Shown here: positions 9,226 to 17,276 of the stretch, one piece after another
Numbering within the stretch: position 1 is the stretch's first letter
Layout: each line of letters starts with the position of its first letter
Assembly (NCBI GenBank): GCA_963708325.1
Contig: OY970203.1
Span: 1,674,001 to 1,738,000 of the forward strand
Reading direction: 5' to 3'
Length of the DNA: 64,000 nt
Source: G963708325 sp963708325
GTDB lineage: Bacteria; Actinomycetota; Thermoleophilia; Solirubrobacterales; 70-9
Notes under the pieces: model-generated
Database searches by the model: none
Told to the model about the DNA's origin: nothing
Seen by the model: the letters and a program-made list of their open reading frames with translations, nothing else
Made by a program: the position numbers and the translations under genes

Positions 9226-10065
9226 CTAGGGCACCGCGGTGGCCTCGGTCTCGACCGGGGCGCCGCGCGTGGTGGCGCCCTCGTCGCGGGTGAGGCGGTG
9301 AGCCAGGTAGACCGGGACGGTCGAGGCGAGCACGAGCAGGACCGCCACGACGTTGACGATCGGCAGCTGGTTGGGCCGGAACAGGTTGGCGAAGATCCAG
9401 ATGGGCAGGGTCTGCTGGCCGGCGCCGATCGTGAACGTGGTGACGATGATCTCGTCGAACGAGAGCGCGAAGGCGAGCAGCGCGCCGGCCACCAGGGCCG
9501 TGCGCATGCTGGGCAGGGTGACGAAGCGAAACGTCTGCCAGGTGTGGGCGCCGAGGTCGGCCGACGCCTCCTCGAGCGAGCCGGAGACCCGGCGCAGCCT
9601 GGCGACGACGTTGTTGTAGACGACGACGATGCAGAAGGTGGCGTGGCCGACAATCACGGTGAACAGGCCGAGGTTGATCCCCAGCACCTGGGTGAACGTG
9701 TCGCTCAGCGCGATTCCGGTGACGATCCCGGGCAGGGCGATCGGCAGGATCACCAGGAAGGAGACGGTCTCGCGGCCGAAGAAGCGGAAGCGCGACACCG
9801 CCAGCGCCGCCAGGCTGCCGAGCAGGAGTGCGATCGCGGTCGCCACCACGCCCACGCGGATCGAGTTAGCGACCGCCTCGCGGGCGCCGTGGTCCGAGAT
9901 CGCCGTGTCGAACCAGTGCAGGGTGAAGCTGGTCGGCGGCCACCCCAACGTGTTGTCGGCGTTGAAGGCGTAGATCGCGATGATGATCAGCGGCACGTAG
10001 ATGAACGCCAGGGCGACGGCGACGGCGATCCGGAGCAGCAGGTTGGTGCGGGGCGAGAGCCTCAT
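9226..10065 (-). CDS. potC: Polyamine ABC transporter permease (PotC-like)
   Basis: Inner-membrane permease of 279 residues with about six hydrophobic segments. It has the EAA loop that docks onto the ATPase (EEASADLGAHTWQTFRFVTLP, around residues 160-180) and the family motif SFDEIIVTTF. ATG 10065 shares its A with the TGA of the upstream permease gene (TGATG), so translation is coupled. It is the last gene of the complete right-hand importer. The C terminus is a short Thr/Glu/Ala-rich cytoplasmic tail. Confidence 0.93.
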   Translation of the reverse strand: MRLSPRTNLLLRIAVAVALAFIYVPLIIIAIYAFNADNTLGWPPTSFTLHWFDTAISDHGAREAVANSIRVGVVATAIALLLGSLAALAVSRFRFFGRETVSFLVILPIALPGIVTGIALSDTFTQVLGINLGLFTVIVGHATFCIVVVYNNVVARLRRVSGSLEEASADLGAHTWQTFRFVTLPSMRTALVAGALLAFALSFDEIIVTTFTIGAGQQTLPIWIFANLFRPNQLPIVNVVAVLLVLASTVPVYLAHRLTRDEGATTRGAPVETEATAVP

Positions 10066-10961
10066 CAGATGTGCTCGAAGGCGCCGAGCCGACGGGCGAT
10101 CAGCAGGTAGACGACCATCACCGCGATCGGGACCATCGCGAACGCCGAGGCCAGCGGCGAGTTGGTGGTGACGTTGGAGAACACGACGTTGCCGATGAAC
10201 TGGTTGTTGGAGACGAGCCGGGGCGTGATGTAGTCGCCGAGGGTCAGCGAGAAGGTGAAGATCGAGCCGGCGACGACCGCCGGGAAGGCGAGCGGCAGGA
10301 TCACCCGGCGGAACGTCGTCCTGGGCGAGGCGCCGAGGTCCTCCGAGGCGCTCAGCAGGGTGTCGGGGACGCGCTCCAGCCCAGCGTAGATCGGGATGAT
10401 CATGTACGGCAGCCACAGGTAGCTCATCACCAGCCAGACGGCGACGTTGCCGTATCCCGGACCGCTGGCTCCGAAGGGGTCCAGCGCCCAGTTGAGGGCG
10501 CCGTCGTGGGAGAGGATCGTGCGCCAGGCGTACACCTTGACCAGGTAGCTCGACCACAGCGGCATCAGCACGGCGACCACCAGCGCCGCCTTGGCGCGCC
10601 GGGAGGCCACCTTCGCCATGTAGAAGGCGATCGGGAACGCGAGCAGGGCGTCGGTGACGGTGACCAGCGCCGCGATCATGATCGTGCGGAAGGCGATCTG
10701 GCGGTAGACCGGCTCCTGGACCAGCGTCTTGAAGTTGTCGAGGCTGAAGCCCTTGATCAGCTCGCCGCTGATCGGGTCCAGCGTCCAGAAGGCCGCCACC
10801 AGCAGGACGGCGAGCGAGCCCAGGTATCCGACAACGAGCCAGCCGACCGGCCCCGCCAGCAGGCCCGAGACCTGCAGACGGCGACGGCCGTGAAAGAGGT
10901 CGGCGAGCCTGCGGCCCGCCGACCTCCTCCCGGCTGACGCGGTCGCGTCAGCCGCTTCCAT
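10065..10961 (-). CDS. potB: Polyamine ABC transporter permease (PotB-like)
   Basis: Inner-membrane permease of 298 residues. The N terminus is basic and cytoplasmic (RRRLQ about residue 28), then about six membrane segments. The EAA-type loop SASEDLGASPRTTFRRVILP and the following TFSLTLGDYITP motif are typical of PotB-like subunits. It lies between the binding-protein gene (32 bp gap) and the second permease (1-bp overlap), in ATPase-receptor-B-C order. PotB-type and PotC-type permeases act as a heterodimer, so this pair should be complete. Confidence 0.93.
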   Translation of the reverse strand: MEAADATASAGRRSAGRRLADLFHGRRRLQVSGLLAGPVGWLVVGYLGSLAVLLVAAFWTLDPISGELIKGFSLDNFKTLVQEPVYRQIAFRTIMIAALVTVTDALLAFPIAFYMAKVASRRAKAALVVAVLMPLWSSYLVKVYAWRTILSHDGALNWALDPFGASGPGYGNVAVWLVMSYLWLPYMIIPIYAGLERVPDTLLSASEDLGASPRTTFRRVILPLAFPAVVAGSIFTFSLTLGDYITPRLVSNNQFIGNVVFSNVTTNSPLASAFAMVPIAVMVVYLLIARRLGAFEHI

Positions 10962-10993
10962 GCTGTTTGTGAGCGGGTCCGTGGCTCAGTCGA

Positions 10994-12214
10994 TCACCCC
11001 TTGATCGTGGTCCAGGCCTGGACCCAGTCGTTGTAGTTCTTGCACTTGTTGCCCCGGCTGTCGCCGCAGTCCGAGGACGGGACCTGCCAGTAGTACACGC
11101 GCTTCCAGAACCCCGGGTCCGCGGCGTGGTACTCGTCGCAGAACTTGGGGTCCTCCGCGTAGTCGATCACCTTGGCGGCCGCCGTCAACGTCGACGGCTC
11201 GCACGCCTTGGTCTGGGCCGGCGCCTCGCCGAAGAACTGCGCCACCTCGGCGTTCGCCATCGGCGAGACGATGTAGTTCATCCACTTGTACATGCAGTTG
11301 GGATGCTTGGCCTTCGAGCTGATCATCCAGGTGTCCGACCAGCCGGTCGCACCCTCCTTCGGCAGGAACCCGAGCGGCTTCGCCGGGATCGTCGCCACGG
11401 GCTGCTTGTCGGCCTTCAGCGCGAAGTACTGGTACTGCCACGTCGTGCCGACCTGGTCGTCACCGTTGGTGAACGCCGAGATCTGCTTGGCCGCGTCCGA
11501 CCAGTACTCGCCGACGTTCGGACGCTGCTGCTTCAGCAGGTCCACCGCCGCGTTGAACTGCTTGTCGTCCAGCTCGTACGGGTTGTCGATCCCCAGGTCG
11601 GGCTGGTGGGTCTTCAGGTAGACGGCCGCGTCGGCGATGTAGATCTGGTCGTCGTACGCGCTGATCTTGCCCTTGTAATTGGCCGCCTTCTTGGGGTCGA
11701 GGATGACGTCCCAGGACGTCGGCGCCGGCTTCACGTCGTTGACGTTCCACATCAGCAGGTTCGCCCCGCGGCCATGCGGGATCCCGTAGTGGGTGCCGTC
11801 GAACGTGTTGTAGGGCTGGTCCTTGAGGTCCTCGAACACCGTCTTGTAGTTCGGAACCAGGTCGACGTTCACCGGCGAGACGTCGTTGCCGTCCACCAGG
11901 CGAAGGGAGGCGTTCCCCGACGCCGAGACGCCGTCGTACTGACCGGTTCGCATCAGCTGCACCATCTCGTCGGAGGTGCCGCCGACCTTGACGCTCACCT
12001 TGCAGCCGGTCTGCTTCTCGAACGGCTTGGTCCACTGGGGCTCGACGTAGCCGGCCCAGGCGACGAGGCTGAGCTTGCCCTCGCCCTTGCCGACGCTCTT
12101 TTTGGCCTCGCCCCCCTTGTCGTTGCCTCCGCCCCCGCATCCCGCGATCGCAAGGGCGTAAAACGCGAAGACCGCCACGGCGGCCAGCTTGGGCACGTGC
12201 CTGAATGCGCTCAC
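10994..12214 (-). CDS. potD: Polyamine-type ABC transporter substrate-binding lipoprotein
   Basis: Receptor of the right-hand importer, 406 residues. GTG 12214 is chosen because AGGAGG lies seven bases upstream and the GTG overlaps the ATPase stop by 4 bp. Signal peptide with lipobox AIAGC (lipidated Cys 26), Gly-rich linker, then the PotD-family opening LSLVAWAGYVEPQW and the block YGIPHGRGANLLMWN. The C-terminal region holds four or more Cys (QTKACEP, PKFCDEY, SSDCGDSRGNKCK), unusual for the family and possibly disulfide-bonded outside the cell. It is clearly paralogous to, but diverged from, the receptor at the left edge, so the two importers may differ in substrate. Confidence 0.93.
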   Translation of the reverse strand: MSAFRHVPKLAAVAVFAFYALAIAGCGGGGNDKGGEAKKSVGKGEGKLSLVAWAGYVEPQWTKPFEKQTGCKVSVKVGGTSDEMVQLMRTGQYDGVSASGNASLRLVDGNDVSPVNVDLVPNYKTVFEDLKDQPYNTFDGTHYGIPHGRGANLLMWNVNDVKPAPTSWDVILDPKKAANYKGKISAYDDQIYIADAAVYLKTHQPDLGIDNPYELDDKQFNAAVDLLKQQRPNVGEYWSDAAKQISAFTNGDDQVGTTWQYQYFALKADKQPVATIPAKPLGFLPKEGATGWSDTWMISSKAKHPNCMYKWMNYIVSPMANAEVAQFFGEAPAQTKACEPSTLTAAAKVIDYAEDPKFCDEYHAADPGFWKRVYYWQVPSSDCGDSRGNKCKNYNDWVQAWTTIKG

Positions 12215-13314
12215 GCTCGATCCTCCTCTCTCGATTCGATGGCGTACGTATGCTCGTCTCGCCACCCGACCTTCACCTCACGCCCGCGCTCGGCCTGGGC
12301 CTCCTCCGAGGAGGTCTCCAGGTTCTGGCGGACGACGTAAAGCTCTCCCCCTGCCTCCAGCTCGACCAGGTAGCGGGTCACCACTCCCAGGTACGACACC
12401 CCGGCCACGCGCCCGCCCTCGACGTGCATGCCGGCGGTGTCGTCGCCCGGCCCGATCAGGCGCACCTTCTCGGGACGGATCGTGAACCGCCTGCCGTTGC
12501 GCTCGAGAACGTTCGAGACGCCGACGAAGCCGGCGACGAACTCGTTGGCCGGCTGCTCGTAGATCTCGGCGGGCAGCCCGACCTGCTCGATCCGGCCCTC
12601 GTTGAAGACGGCGACGCGGTCGCTCATCGTCAGCGCCTCGTCCTGGTCGTGGGTGACGTAGATGAACGTGATCCCGACCTCCTGCTGGATCGTCTTCAGC
12701 TCGATCTGCATCTGCTGGCGCAGCTTCAGGTCGAGCGCCCCGAGCGGCTCGTCGAGCAGCAGCACCAGCGGCCGGTTGACGATCGCCCGCGCCAGGGCCA
12801 CGCGCTGGCGCTGGCCGCCGGAGAGCTGGTCTGGCTTGCGCGACTCGTAGCCGGCGAGCGCGACGATCCCCAGCGCCTCCGCCGCCCTCTGGCGGCGCTC
12901 GGCCTTTGGAACGCGCTTGACGCGCATCGCGTACTCGACGTTCTCGCCCACCGTCATGTGCGGAAACAGAGCGTAGTCCTGGAAGACGGTGTTGACGTCG
13001 CGGACGTAGGGCGGCAGCCGCGTCACGTCGGCGCCGCGCAGCTCCACCGAGCCGCGGTCGGGGAGCTCGAAGCCGGCGATCATCCGCAGCGTCGTCGTCT
13101 TGCCCGACCCGGAGGGACCGAGCAGGGTGAAGAACTCGCCCGGCGCGACGTCGAGGTCGACCCCCTCTACCGCGACCACCTCGCCGTAGGTCTTGCGCAG
13201 CCCCGCCAGGCGAACCTCGGGCGGGGCCGAGCCGGCCGCGCCGGCGTGGCCGTCGCCCGCGCCCGCCGGGGCTCCTTCGGGTGGTGCCGGGGCTGAGACT
13301 GTTCCTTCCTTCAT
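12211..13314 (-). CDS. potA: Polyamine-type ABC transporter ATP-binding protein
   Basis: ATPase of the right-hand importer, 367 residues from ATG 13314 (a GTG at 13329 would add five). Walker A GPSGSGKTT at about 66-74, Q-loop FQDYALFP, signature LSGGQ at about 164-168, Walker B LLLDEPLGALD, H-loop VTHDQDEALT and a C-terminal TOBE-like part. The first about 30 residues are Ala/Pro/Gly-rich and look like an unstructured extension. First gene of the four-gene importer operon; its stop overlaps the receptor start (GTGA). The 196-bp upstream gap should hold the promoter. Confidence 0.93.
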   Translation of the reverse strand: MKEGTVSAPAPPEGAPAGAGDGHAGAAGSAPPEVRLAGLRKTYGEVVAVEGVDLDVAPGEFFTLLGPSGSGKTTTLRMIAGFELPDRGSVELRGADVTRLPPYVRDVNTVFQDYALFPHMTVGENVEYAMRVKRVPKAERRQRAAEALGIVALAGYESRKPDQLSGGQRQRVALARAIVNRPLVLLLDEPLGALDLKLRQQMQIELKTIQQEVGITFIYVTHDQDEALTMSDRVAVFNEGRIEQVGLPAEIYEQPANEFVAGFVGVSNVLERNGRRFTIRPEKVRLIGPGDDTAGMHVEGGRVAGVSYLGVVTRYLVELEAGGELYVVRQNLETSSEEAQAERGREVKVGWRDEHTYAIESREEDRA

Positions 13315-13405
13315 GATCCGGTCACGCACGCGTCATCACGCGTGGGACGCTGTGCGCTCCGGAGCAAAGCTAACCGCGCATTTGGCTCGGTTGCCAGGGT
13401 CCGGA

Positions 13406-13442
13406 TGGACAATATTGCCTACGGCGTTTGGATGTTGTGGAC
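13406..13442. promoter_or_regulatory. Candidate operator upstream of right-hand importer
   Basis: The gap 13315-13510 between the importer ATPase start and the protease stop holds TGGACAATATTGCC at 13406-13419, centred on the palindrome CAATATTG. Read on the minus strand it gives ATTGTCCA, the same heptamer as the two boxes at 2382 and 2458. GTTGTGGAC at 13434-13442 may be a half site. No convincing -35/-10 pair is visible. A regulon shared by both importers is inference. Confidence 0.3.
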
Positions 13443-13510
13443 CGAACGGCAGGGTGCGGGCCCCGCACACGGCGCTGCGCGAAAGCCTCGGCATCAGGTC
13501 CCGGCGGGGC

Positions 13511-15325
13511 CTACGGGAAGACGAGCTTGTAGCCCGGCAGCGTGTTGCCGCTCTGCGGGTCGGCGATGTCGAGCAGCACCTCCTCGCCGCTCTGGATCCC
13601 CCGAACGGTGTCGCAGTACTGCTGCTGGGTGCTGACCGGCCGGTTGTTGACCGCAGTGATCAGCAGCCCCTCCGGCACACCCGCCTGGTCGGCCGGGGTG
13701 TCCTTGACCACCGAGGTGATGTACATCGCCGGGACGCCGAAGCTCGACGGCAGGCCCGCCACCCCGAAGCCGGCCCAGCCGATCGACTCGCCGCGTGCAA
13801 GCTGGGGGACGATGTCCCTGACCTTCTCGACGCTGATCGAGTGTGACTCCCCCTGCGACCCGCTGATTCCCCCGGTCGTGTTCACTCCCGCCAGCTTCTC
13901 GTCGTCGTTGACGAGCGGCCCGCCCGAGTCGCCGGGGTTCTGCGAGGCGGTGTGCTGAACGGTGTCGGGGAGGAGAATGCCGCCGTTGTCGTTATCGGTG
14001 ACGCCGAGCGCCGGGATGGTCGCGCCAAAGCCCTCCTGGTCGCGGGTGTGCAGGGCCGAGATCGTCCCCTTGGACACCTGGAAGTCGGACTTGAGGAAGT
14101 TCGTGTTGGACGTGCTGTTGGCGGGGTAGCCGGCAACGTGGATCGTGTCGCCCTGGTGCACGTCCGAGGGGGAGGCGATCGGCAGGGTCTTCAGCTTGAA
14201 GGGCGAGATTCGCAGCACCGCCAGGTCGTCGCAGGGGGCGACGCCGACCACGGTCGCGCCGTGCAGGCTGGTGGCGTCGTAGCCGGCCTCGAACTTGCTG
14301 CCGTCGTTGACGACGTGGGCGTTGGTCACGATCAGGCCCTTGTCGGCGTTGTACACCCAGGCCGTGCCGCCGCCCACGAGCTTGCCCTGCTTGTTCCTGG
14401 CGACCACCTGCAGGGTCGAGGGCTTGACGGCGTCGATTATCTCGGCCTCCGACGGCGGGCCTGAGGAGCTGGAGAACACCCCGGCGATGGCCAGGACCGC
14501 GACGATCAGCGCGACCACGGCGACGCCGACGCCGACGATCATCACGCGGTTGGAGCGCTCCATCATGCGGCGCACCCCGGAGGGTGTGGCCGCGGCGCCG
14601 CTCGGGCGGCGGCCCGCGAAGCGGGTCTCGCCGCGCCCAGCCGGACGTGACGTGGAGATCACCGTGTTGCCGAGCTTCAGCTCCTCGCCCCCCTCCAGCA
14701 CCTTGGCGCCGCTGATCCGCTCGCCGTTGACGTACGTGCCGTTGCGCGAGCCCATGTCGCGGATCTCGGCGCGCCCGTCGGGAAGCATCTTGATGAAGGC
14801 GTGCTCGCGCGAGACCTCCTCGTCGTCGAGCACCAGGTCGGCCCCCTCCTCGCGACCGATCACGAAGCGGTCGCCGCTCGGCTCGACCTTCCTGCCGGCG
14901 CCGGCGCCCTTGCTGATCTCGAGCGCGAGGCCGGCGGGCTGCGCCGCCATCCGCGTCTCGCCGCGGCCGCCGCCCAAACGGGTCTCGCCGGCCCCCGCGC
15001 CCGCCAGGCGGGTCTCGGCGCCGGCGCCCGGCCGCGAGGCCGAGATCACCGTCGTGCCGAGCTTCAGCTCCTCGCCGCCCTCCAGCACCTTGGCGCCGCT
15101 GATCCGCTCGCCGTTGACGTAGGTGCCGTTGCGCGAGCCCATGTCGCGGATCTCGGCGCGCCCGTCGGGAAGCATCTTGATGAAGGCGTGCTCGCGCGAG
15201 ACCTCGTCGTCCGGCAACACCAGGTCGGCCCCCTCCTCGCGACCGATCACGAAGCGATCGCCGCTCGGCTCGACGGTCTTGCCGGAGTCTTTGCCGCTGC
15301 GGATTTCGAGTTTGACGTCGCTCAT
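13511..15325 (-). CDS. Tandem FHA domain, single-TM, trypsin-like serine protease with PDZ domain
   Basis: Protein of 604 residues from ATG 15325. Two near-identical FHA domains (about 2-92 and 133-222) each carry the phospho-Thr-binding pattern GRE...SREHAFI...SRNGTYVNG. A linker, one membrane segment (about 260-283), then an extracytoplasmic HtrA/trypsin-like domain with His 337 (TNAHVV), Asp 366 or 367 (CDDLAVL) and Ser 467 (NPGDSGGPL). A PDZ-like region follows (about 515-600). The FHA domains are on the cytoplasmic side, so a phospho-signal inside could control a protease outside. Divergent from a Ser/Thr kinase gene 150 bp away, a likely partner. The linkers repeat GETR-type tetrapeptides. 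No Shine-Dalgarno is obvious. Confidence 0.93.
   Translation of the reverse strand: MSDVKLEIRSGKDSGKTVEPSGDRFVIGREEGADLVLPDDEVSREHAFIKMLPDGRAEIRDMGSRNGTYVNGERISGAKVLEGGEELKLGTTVISASRPGAGAETRLAGAGAGETRLGGGRGETRMAAQPAGLALEISKGAGAGRKVEPSGDRFVIGREEGADLVLDDEEVSREHAFIKMLPDGRAEIRDMGSRNGTYVNGERISGAKVLEGGEELKLGNTVISTSRPAGRGETRFAGRRPSGAAATPSGVRRMMERSNRVMIVGVGVAVVALIVAVLAIAGVFSSSSGPPSEAEIIDAVKPSTLQVVARNKQGKLVGGGTAWVYNADKGLIVTNAHVVNDGSKFEAGYDATSLHGATVVGVAPCDDLAVLRISPFKLKTLPIASPSDVHQGDTIHVAGYPANSTSNTNFLKSDFQVSKGTISALHTRDQEGFGATIPALGVTDNDNGGILLPDTVQHTASQNPGDSGGPLVNDDEKLAGVNTTGGISGSQGESHSISVEKVRDIVPQLARGESIGWAGFGVAGLPSSFGVPAMYITSVVKDTPADQAGVPEGLLITAVNNRPVSTQQQYCDTVRGIQSGEEVLLDIADPQSGNTLPGYKLVFP
14655..15274. 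repeat. 233-bp direct repeat encoding the duplicated FHA domains
   Basis: Positions 14655-14887 and 15042-15274 are collinear without gaps (offset 387 bp, 129 codons) and differ at only a few bases by eye. The copies encode the core and C-terminal half of each FHA domain. Such DNA identity, including silent positions, points to recent duplication or ongoing gene conversion. Confidence 0.9.
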
Positions 15326-15475
15326 GGACGAGAAGGCCGAAATACCCCGCGCCGACGCTATTCGACGACACCGACCGGCGTCAATACCAATTTCTGACGC
15401 TGATCCCTCCCTGCAACTTCCCCTACCAACTTCTGCGGTTGCGCTCGGTGTCGGCGCGACGCTAGCTTTCCGGGA
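15326..15475. promoter_or_regulatory. Divergent intergenic region between FHA-protease and kinase genes
   Basis: This 150-bp gap must hold both promoters. On the plus strand TTGCGC at 15439-15444 and TAGCTT at 15463-15468 are 18 bp apart, placing transcription start at or just before the kinase ATG 15476. With no ribosome site before that ATG, the kinase mRNA may be leaderless. The boxes are weak matches. Confidence 0.3.
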
Positions 15476-17266
15476 ATGGCAGAGCTGAGAGTCGGCGACA
15501 CCTTCGCCGGCCACCGCATCGACGCGATCGCGGGGCGTGGGGGGATGGGAATGGTCTACAAGGCCACCCACCTCGCCCTCGACGTGGTGGTGGCCCTGAA
15601 GGTGATGGCGCCCGAGTACGCCGAGGACGCGGGCTTTCGCGAGCGCTTCAAGCGCGAGGCCCGGCTGGCCGCCTCGATCGAGCACTCCCACGTGGTGCAG
15701 GTGCGCGACGCCGGTGAGGAGGGGGGCCTGCTCTACATCACGATGCGCTACGTCGACGGCACCGACCTGCGCACGATGCTCGAGCAGCGGGGGAGGCTGG
15801 AGCCCCGGGTCGCCGCCGGGATCATCTCCCAGGTCGCGTCGGCGCTGGACGCCGCCCACGCGCGCGGGCTCGTCCACCGCGACGTGAAGCCCGGAAACGT
15901 GCTGCTGGAGGAGCGCGGCGGCACCATCAACGCCTTCCTCGGCGACTTCGGCCTCACCCGCCAGGCGCTCACGCGCGGCGCCGGGCTGACTAAGACGGGC
16001 CAGTGGGTGGGGACGCTCGACTACGTCGCCCCGGAGCAGATCGAGGGAAAGCAGATCGACGCCCGCGCCGACATCTACGCGCTCGGCTGCGTCTTCTACG
16101 AGGCGCTCACCGGATCGGTCCCCTACCCGCGCGACAGCGACGTGGCGACGATGTACGCGCACCTCAACGAGCCGCCGCCGAAGCCGCGCGAGACGGACAC
16201 CTCGATCAGCCCCGAGCTCGACGCGGTCGTCCACCGGGCGATGGCGAAGAAGCCCAAGGACCGCTTTCCCTCCGCCGGGGACTTTGGCCGCGCCGCGGTG
16301 GCCGCCGTCGAGGGCCGCACGGTCGAGCAGCCGGAGCAGATGGTCGCCACCGGCAAGGCGGCCGCCGGCGAGCAGACGCCCGTCGCGGGGGAGACCGTTC
16401 TCTCGGGGTCCCCGGAGGTCACCGTCACCTCGGCGCCCGTGCCGGCCGGGCAGGCGACGGCGGCGGGCCAGGCGGCTCCGCGCGGCGGCGACACGCATGC
16501 GCCCGCCGCCGGGGTGCGGGGCTGGCCGAAGTGGGTTCCGCGCGGCCGGGTGCTGATTGCGATCGGCGCGGTGCTCGCCGTCGCCGCAATTGCGGTCGTG
16601 GCCGTCGTCGCCCTGGGCGGCGGCGGCAAGAAGCGCGACCTGCCCGTCGAGGCCCGCGGCGTGATGCGGCGCTTCGGGGCCGCGTTCGGCTCCGAGGACC
16701 TCTCCGGCATCCAGGGCGTGCTCGCCCCCGGCGCCCAGTACTTCTACCTCGGAAACGACAGCGTCGCGGCGACCAAGGAGTACAAGGACATCTTCGACGC
16801 GATCGAGGTCGGCGGCTACAAGCTCGACGTCAGCTCGGTGGCGGCCAAGCCCGACGGCGCCGACGTGAGCTTCAAGTACAGCTACGACGATACGAGCAAC
16901 CGCACCTGCGGCCACCAGACAGGCACCGTCGAGATGAAGATGCAGGCCCAGCAGGGCGGCGACGGACCGCTGAAGATCAACGAGGTGAATGCCGTGCCGG
17001 ACGTCTACGAGTGCATCGACATCGGCGGCGCGCCCGACTTCGGCACCTACACGCTGCGCGTCGGAGGGTCCGGGGGCCCGGTCGTCTCCAAGGTCGTGAA
17101 GACGATCGGCGAGGACGGGAAGAAGATCCCGATCCGGCTGCCGCTGAACGACACCGGCCAAACCGCGATCCGCTCCGGGGACAAGCTGACGCTGTCCAAC
17201 ACCGGGCACGACTCCGGCGGCTCCTACAGCGTCACCTACAAGCCCGTCACCCCCTGGGCGAGCTGA
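15476..17266 (+). CDS. Transmembrane serine/threonine protein kinase
   Basis: Hanks-type kinase, 596 residues. Gly-loop AGRGGMGMVYKA (about 19-30), catalytic Lys 42, HRDVKPGN with Asp 136, DFG at 157-159, activation segment TKTGQWVGTLDYVAPEQ. Kinase domain ends near 270. A Thr/Pro/Ala-rich juxtamembrane linker follows, then one membrane helix (about 360-382) and an extracytoplasmic domain of about 210 residues containing three Cys. That outer domain is not PASTA; it splits into an NTF2/SnoaL-like-looking part and a beta-rich tail, a weak impression. Divergent from the FHA-protease, convergent with a paralogous kinase 10 bp away. Substrates unknown. Confidence 0.93.
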   Translation: MAELRVGDTFAGHRIDAIAGRGGMGMVYKATHLALDVVVALKVMAPEYAEDAGFRERFKREARLAASIEHSHVVQVRDAGEEGGLLYITMRYVDGTDLRTMLEQRGRLEPRVAAGIISQVASALDAAHARGLVHRDVKPGNVLLEERGGTINAFLGDFGLTRQALTRGAGLTKTGQWVGTLDYVAPEQIEGKQIDARADIYALGCVFYEALTGSVPYPRDSDVATMYAHLNEPPPKPRETDTSISPELDAVVHRAMAKKPKDRFPSAGDFGRAAVAAVEGRTVEQPEQMVATGKAAAGEQTPVAGETVLSGSPEVTVTSAPVPAGQATAAGQAAPRGGDTHAPAAGVRGWPKWVPRGRVLIAIGAVLAVAAIAVVAVVALGGGGKKRDLPVEARGVMRRFGAAFGSEDLSGIQGVLAPGAQYFYLGNDSVAATKEYKDIFDAIEVGGYKLDVSSVAAKPDGADVSFKYSYDDTSNRTCGHQTGTVEMKMQAQQGGDGPLKINEVNAVPDVYECIDIGGAPDFGTYTLRVGGSGGPVVSKVVKTIGEDGKKIPIRLPLNDTGQTAIRSGDKLTLSNTGHDSGGSYSVTYKPVTPWAS

Positions 17267-17276
17267 GCCGGGCGCC

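Noticed and set aside
15326..17209. Upstream extension of the FHA-protease reading frame, up to 1232 codons long
   Set aside because: The extension is antisense to the kinase gene and lacks protein-like composition; the FHA domain starts naturally at ATG 15325.
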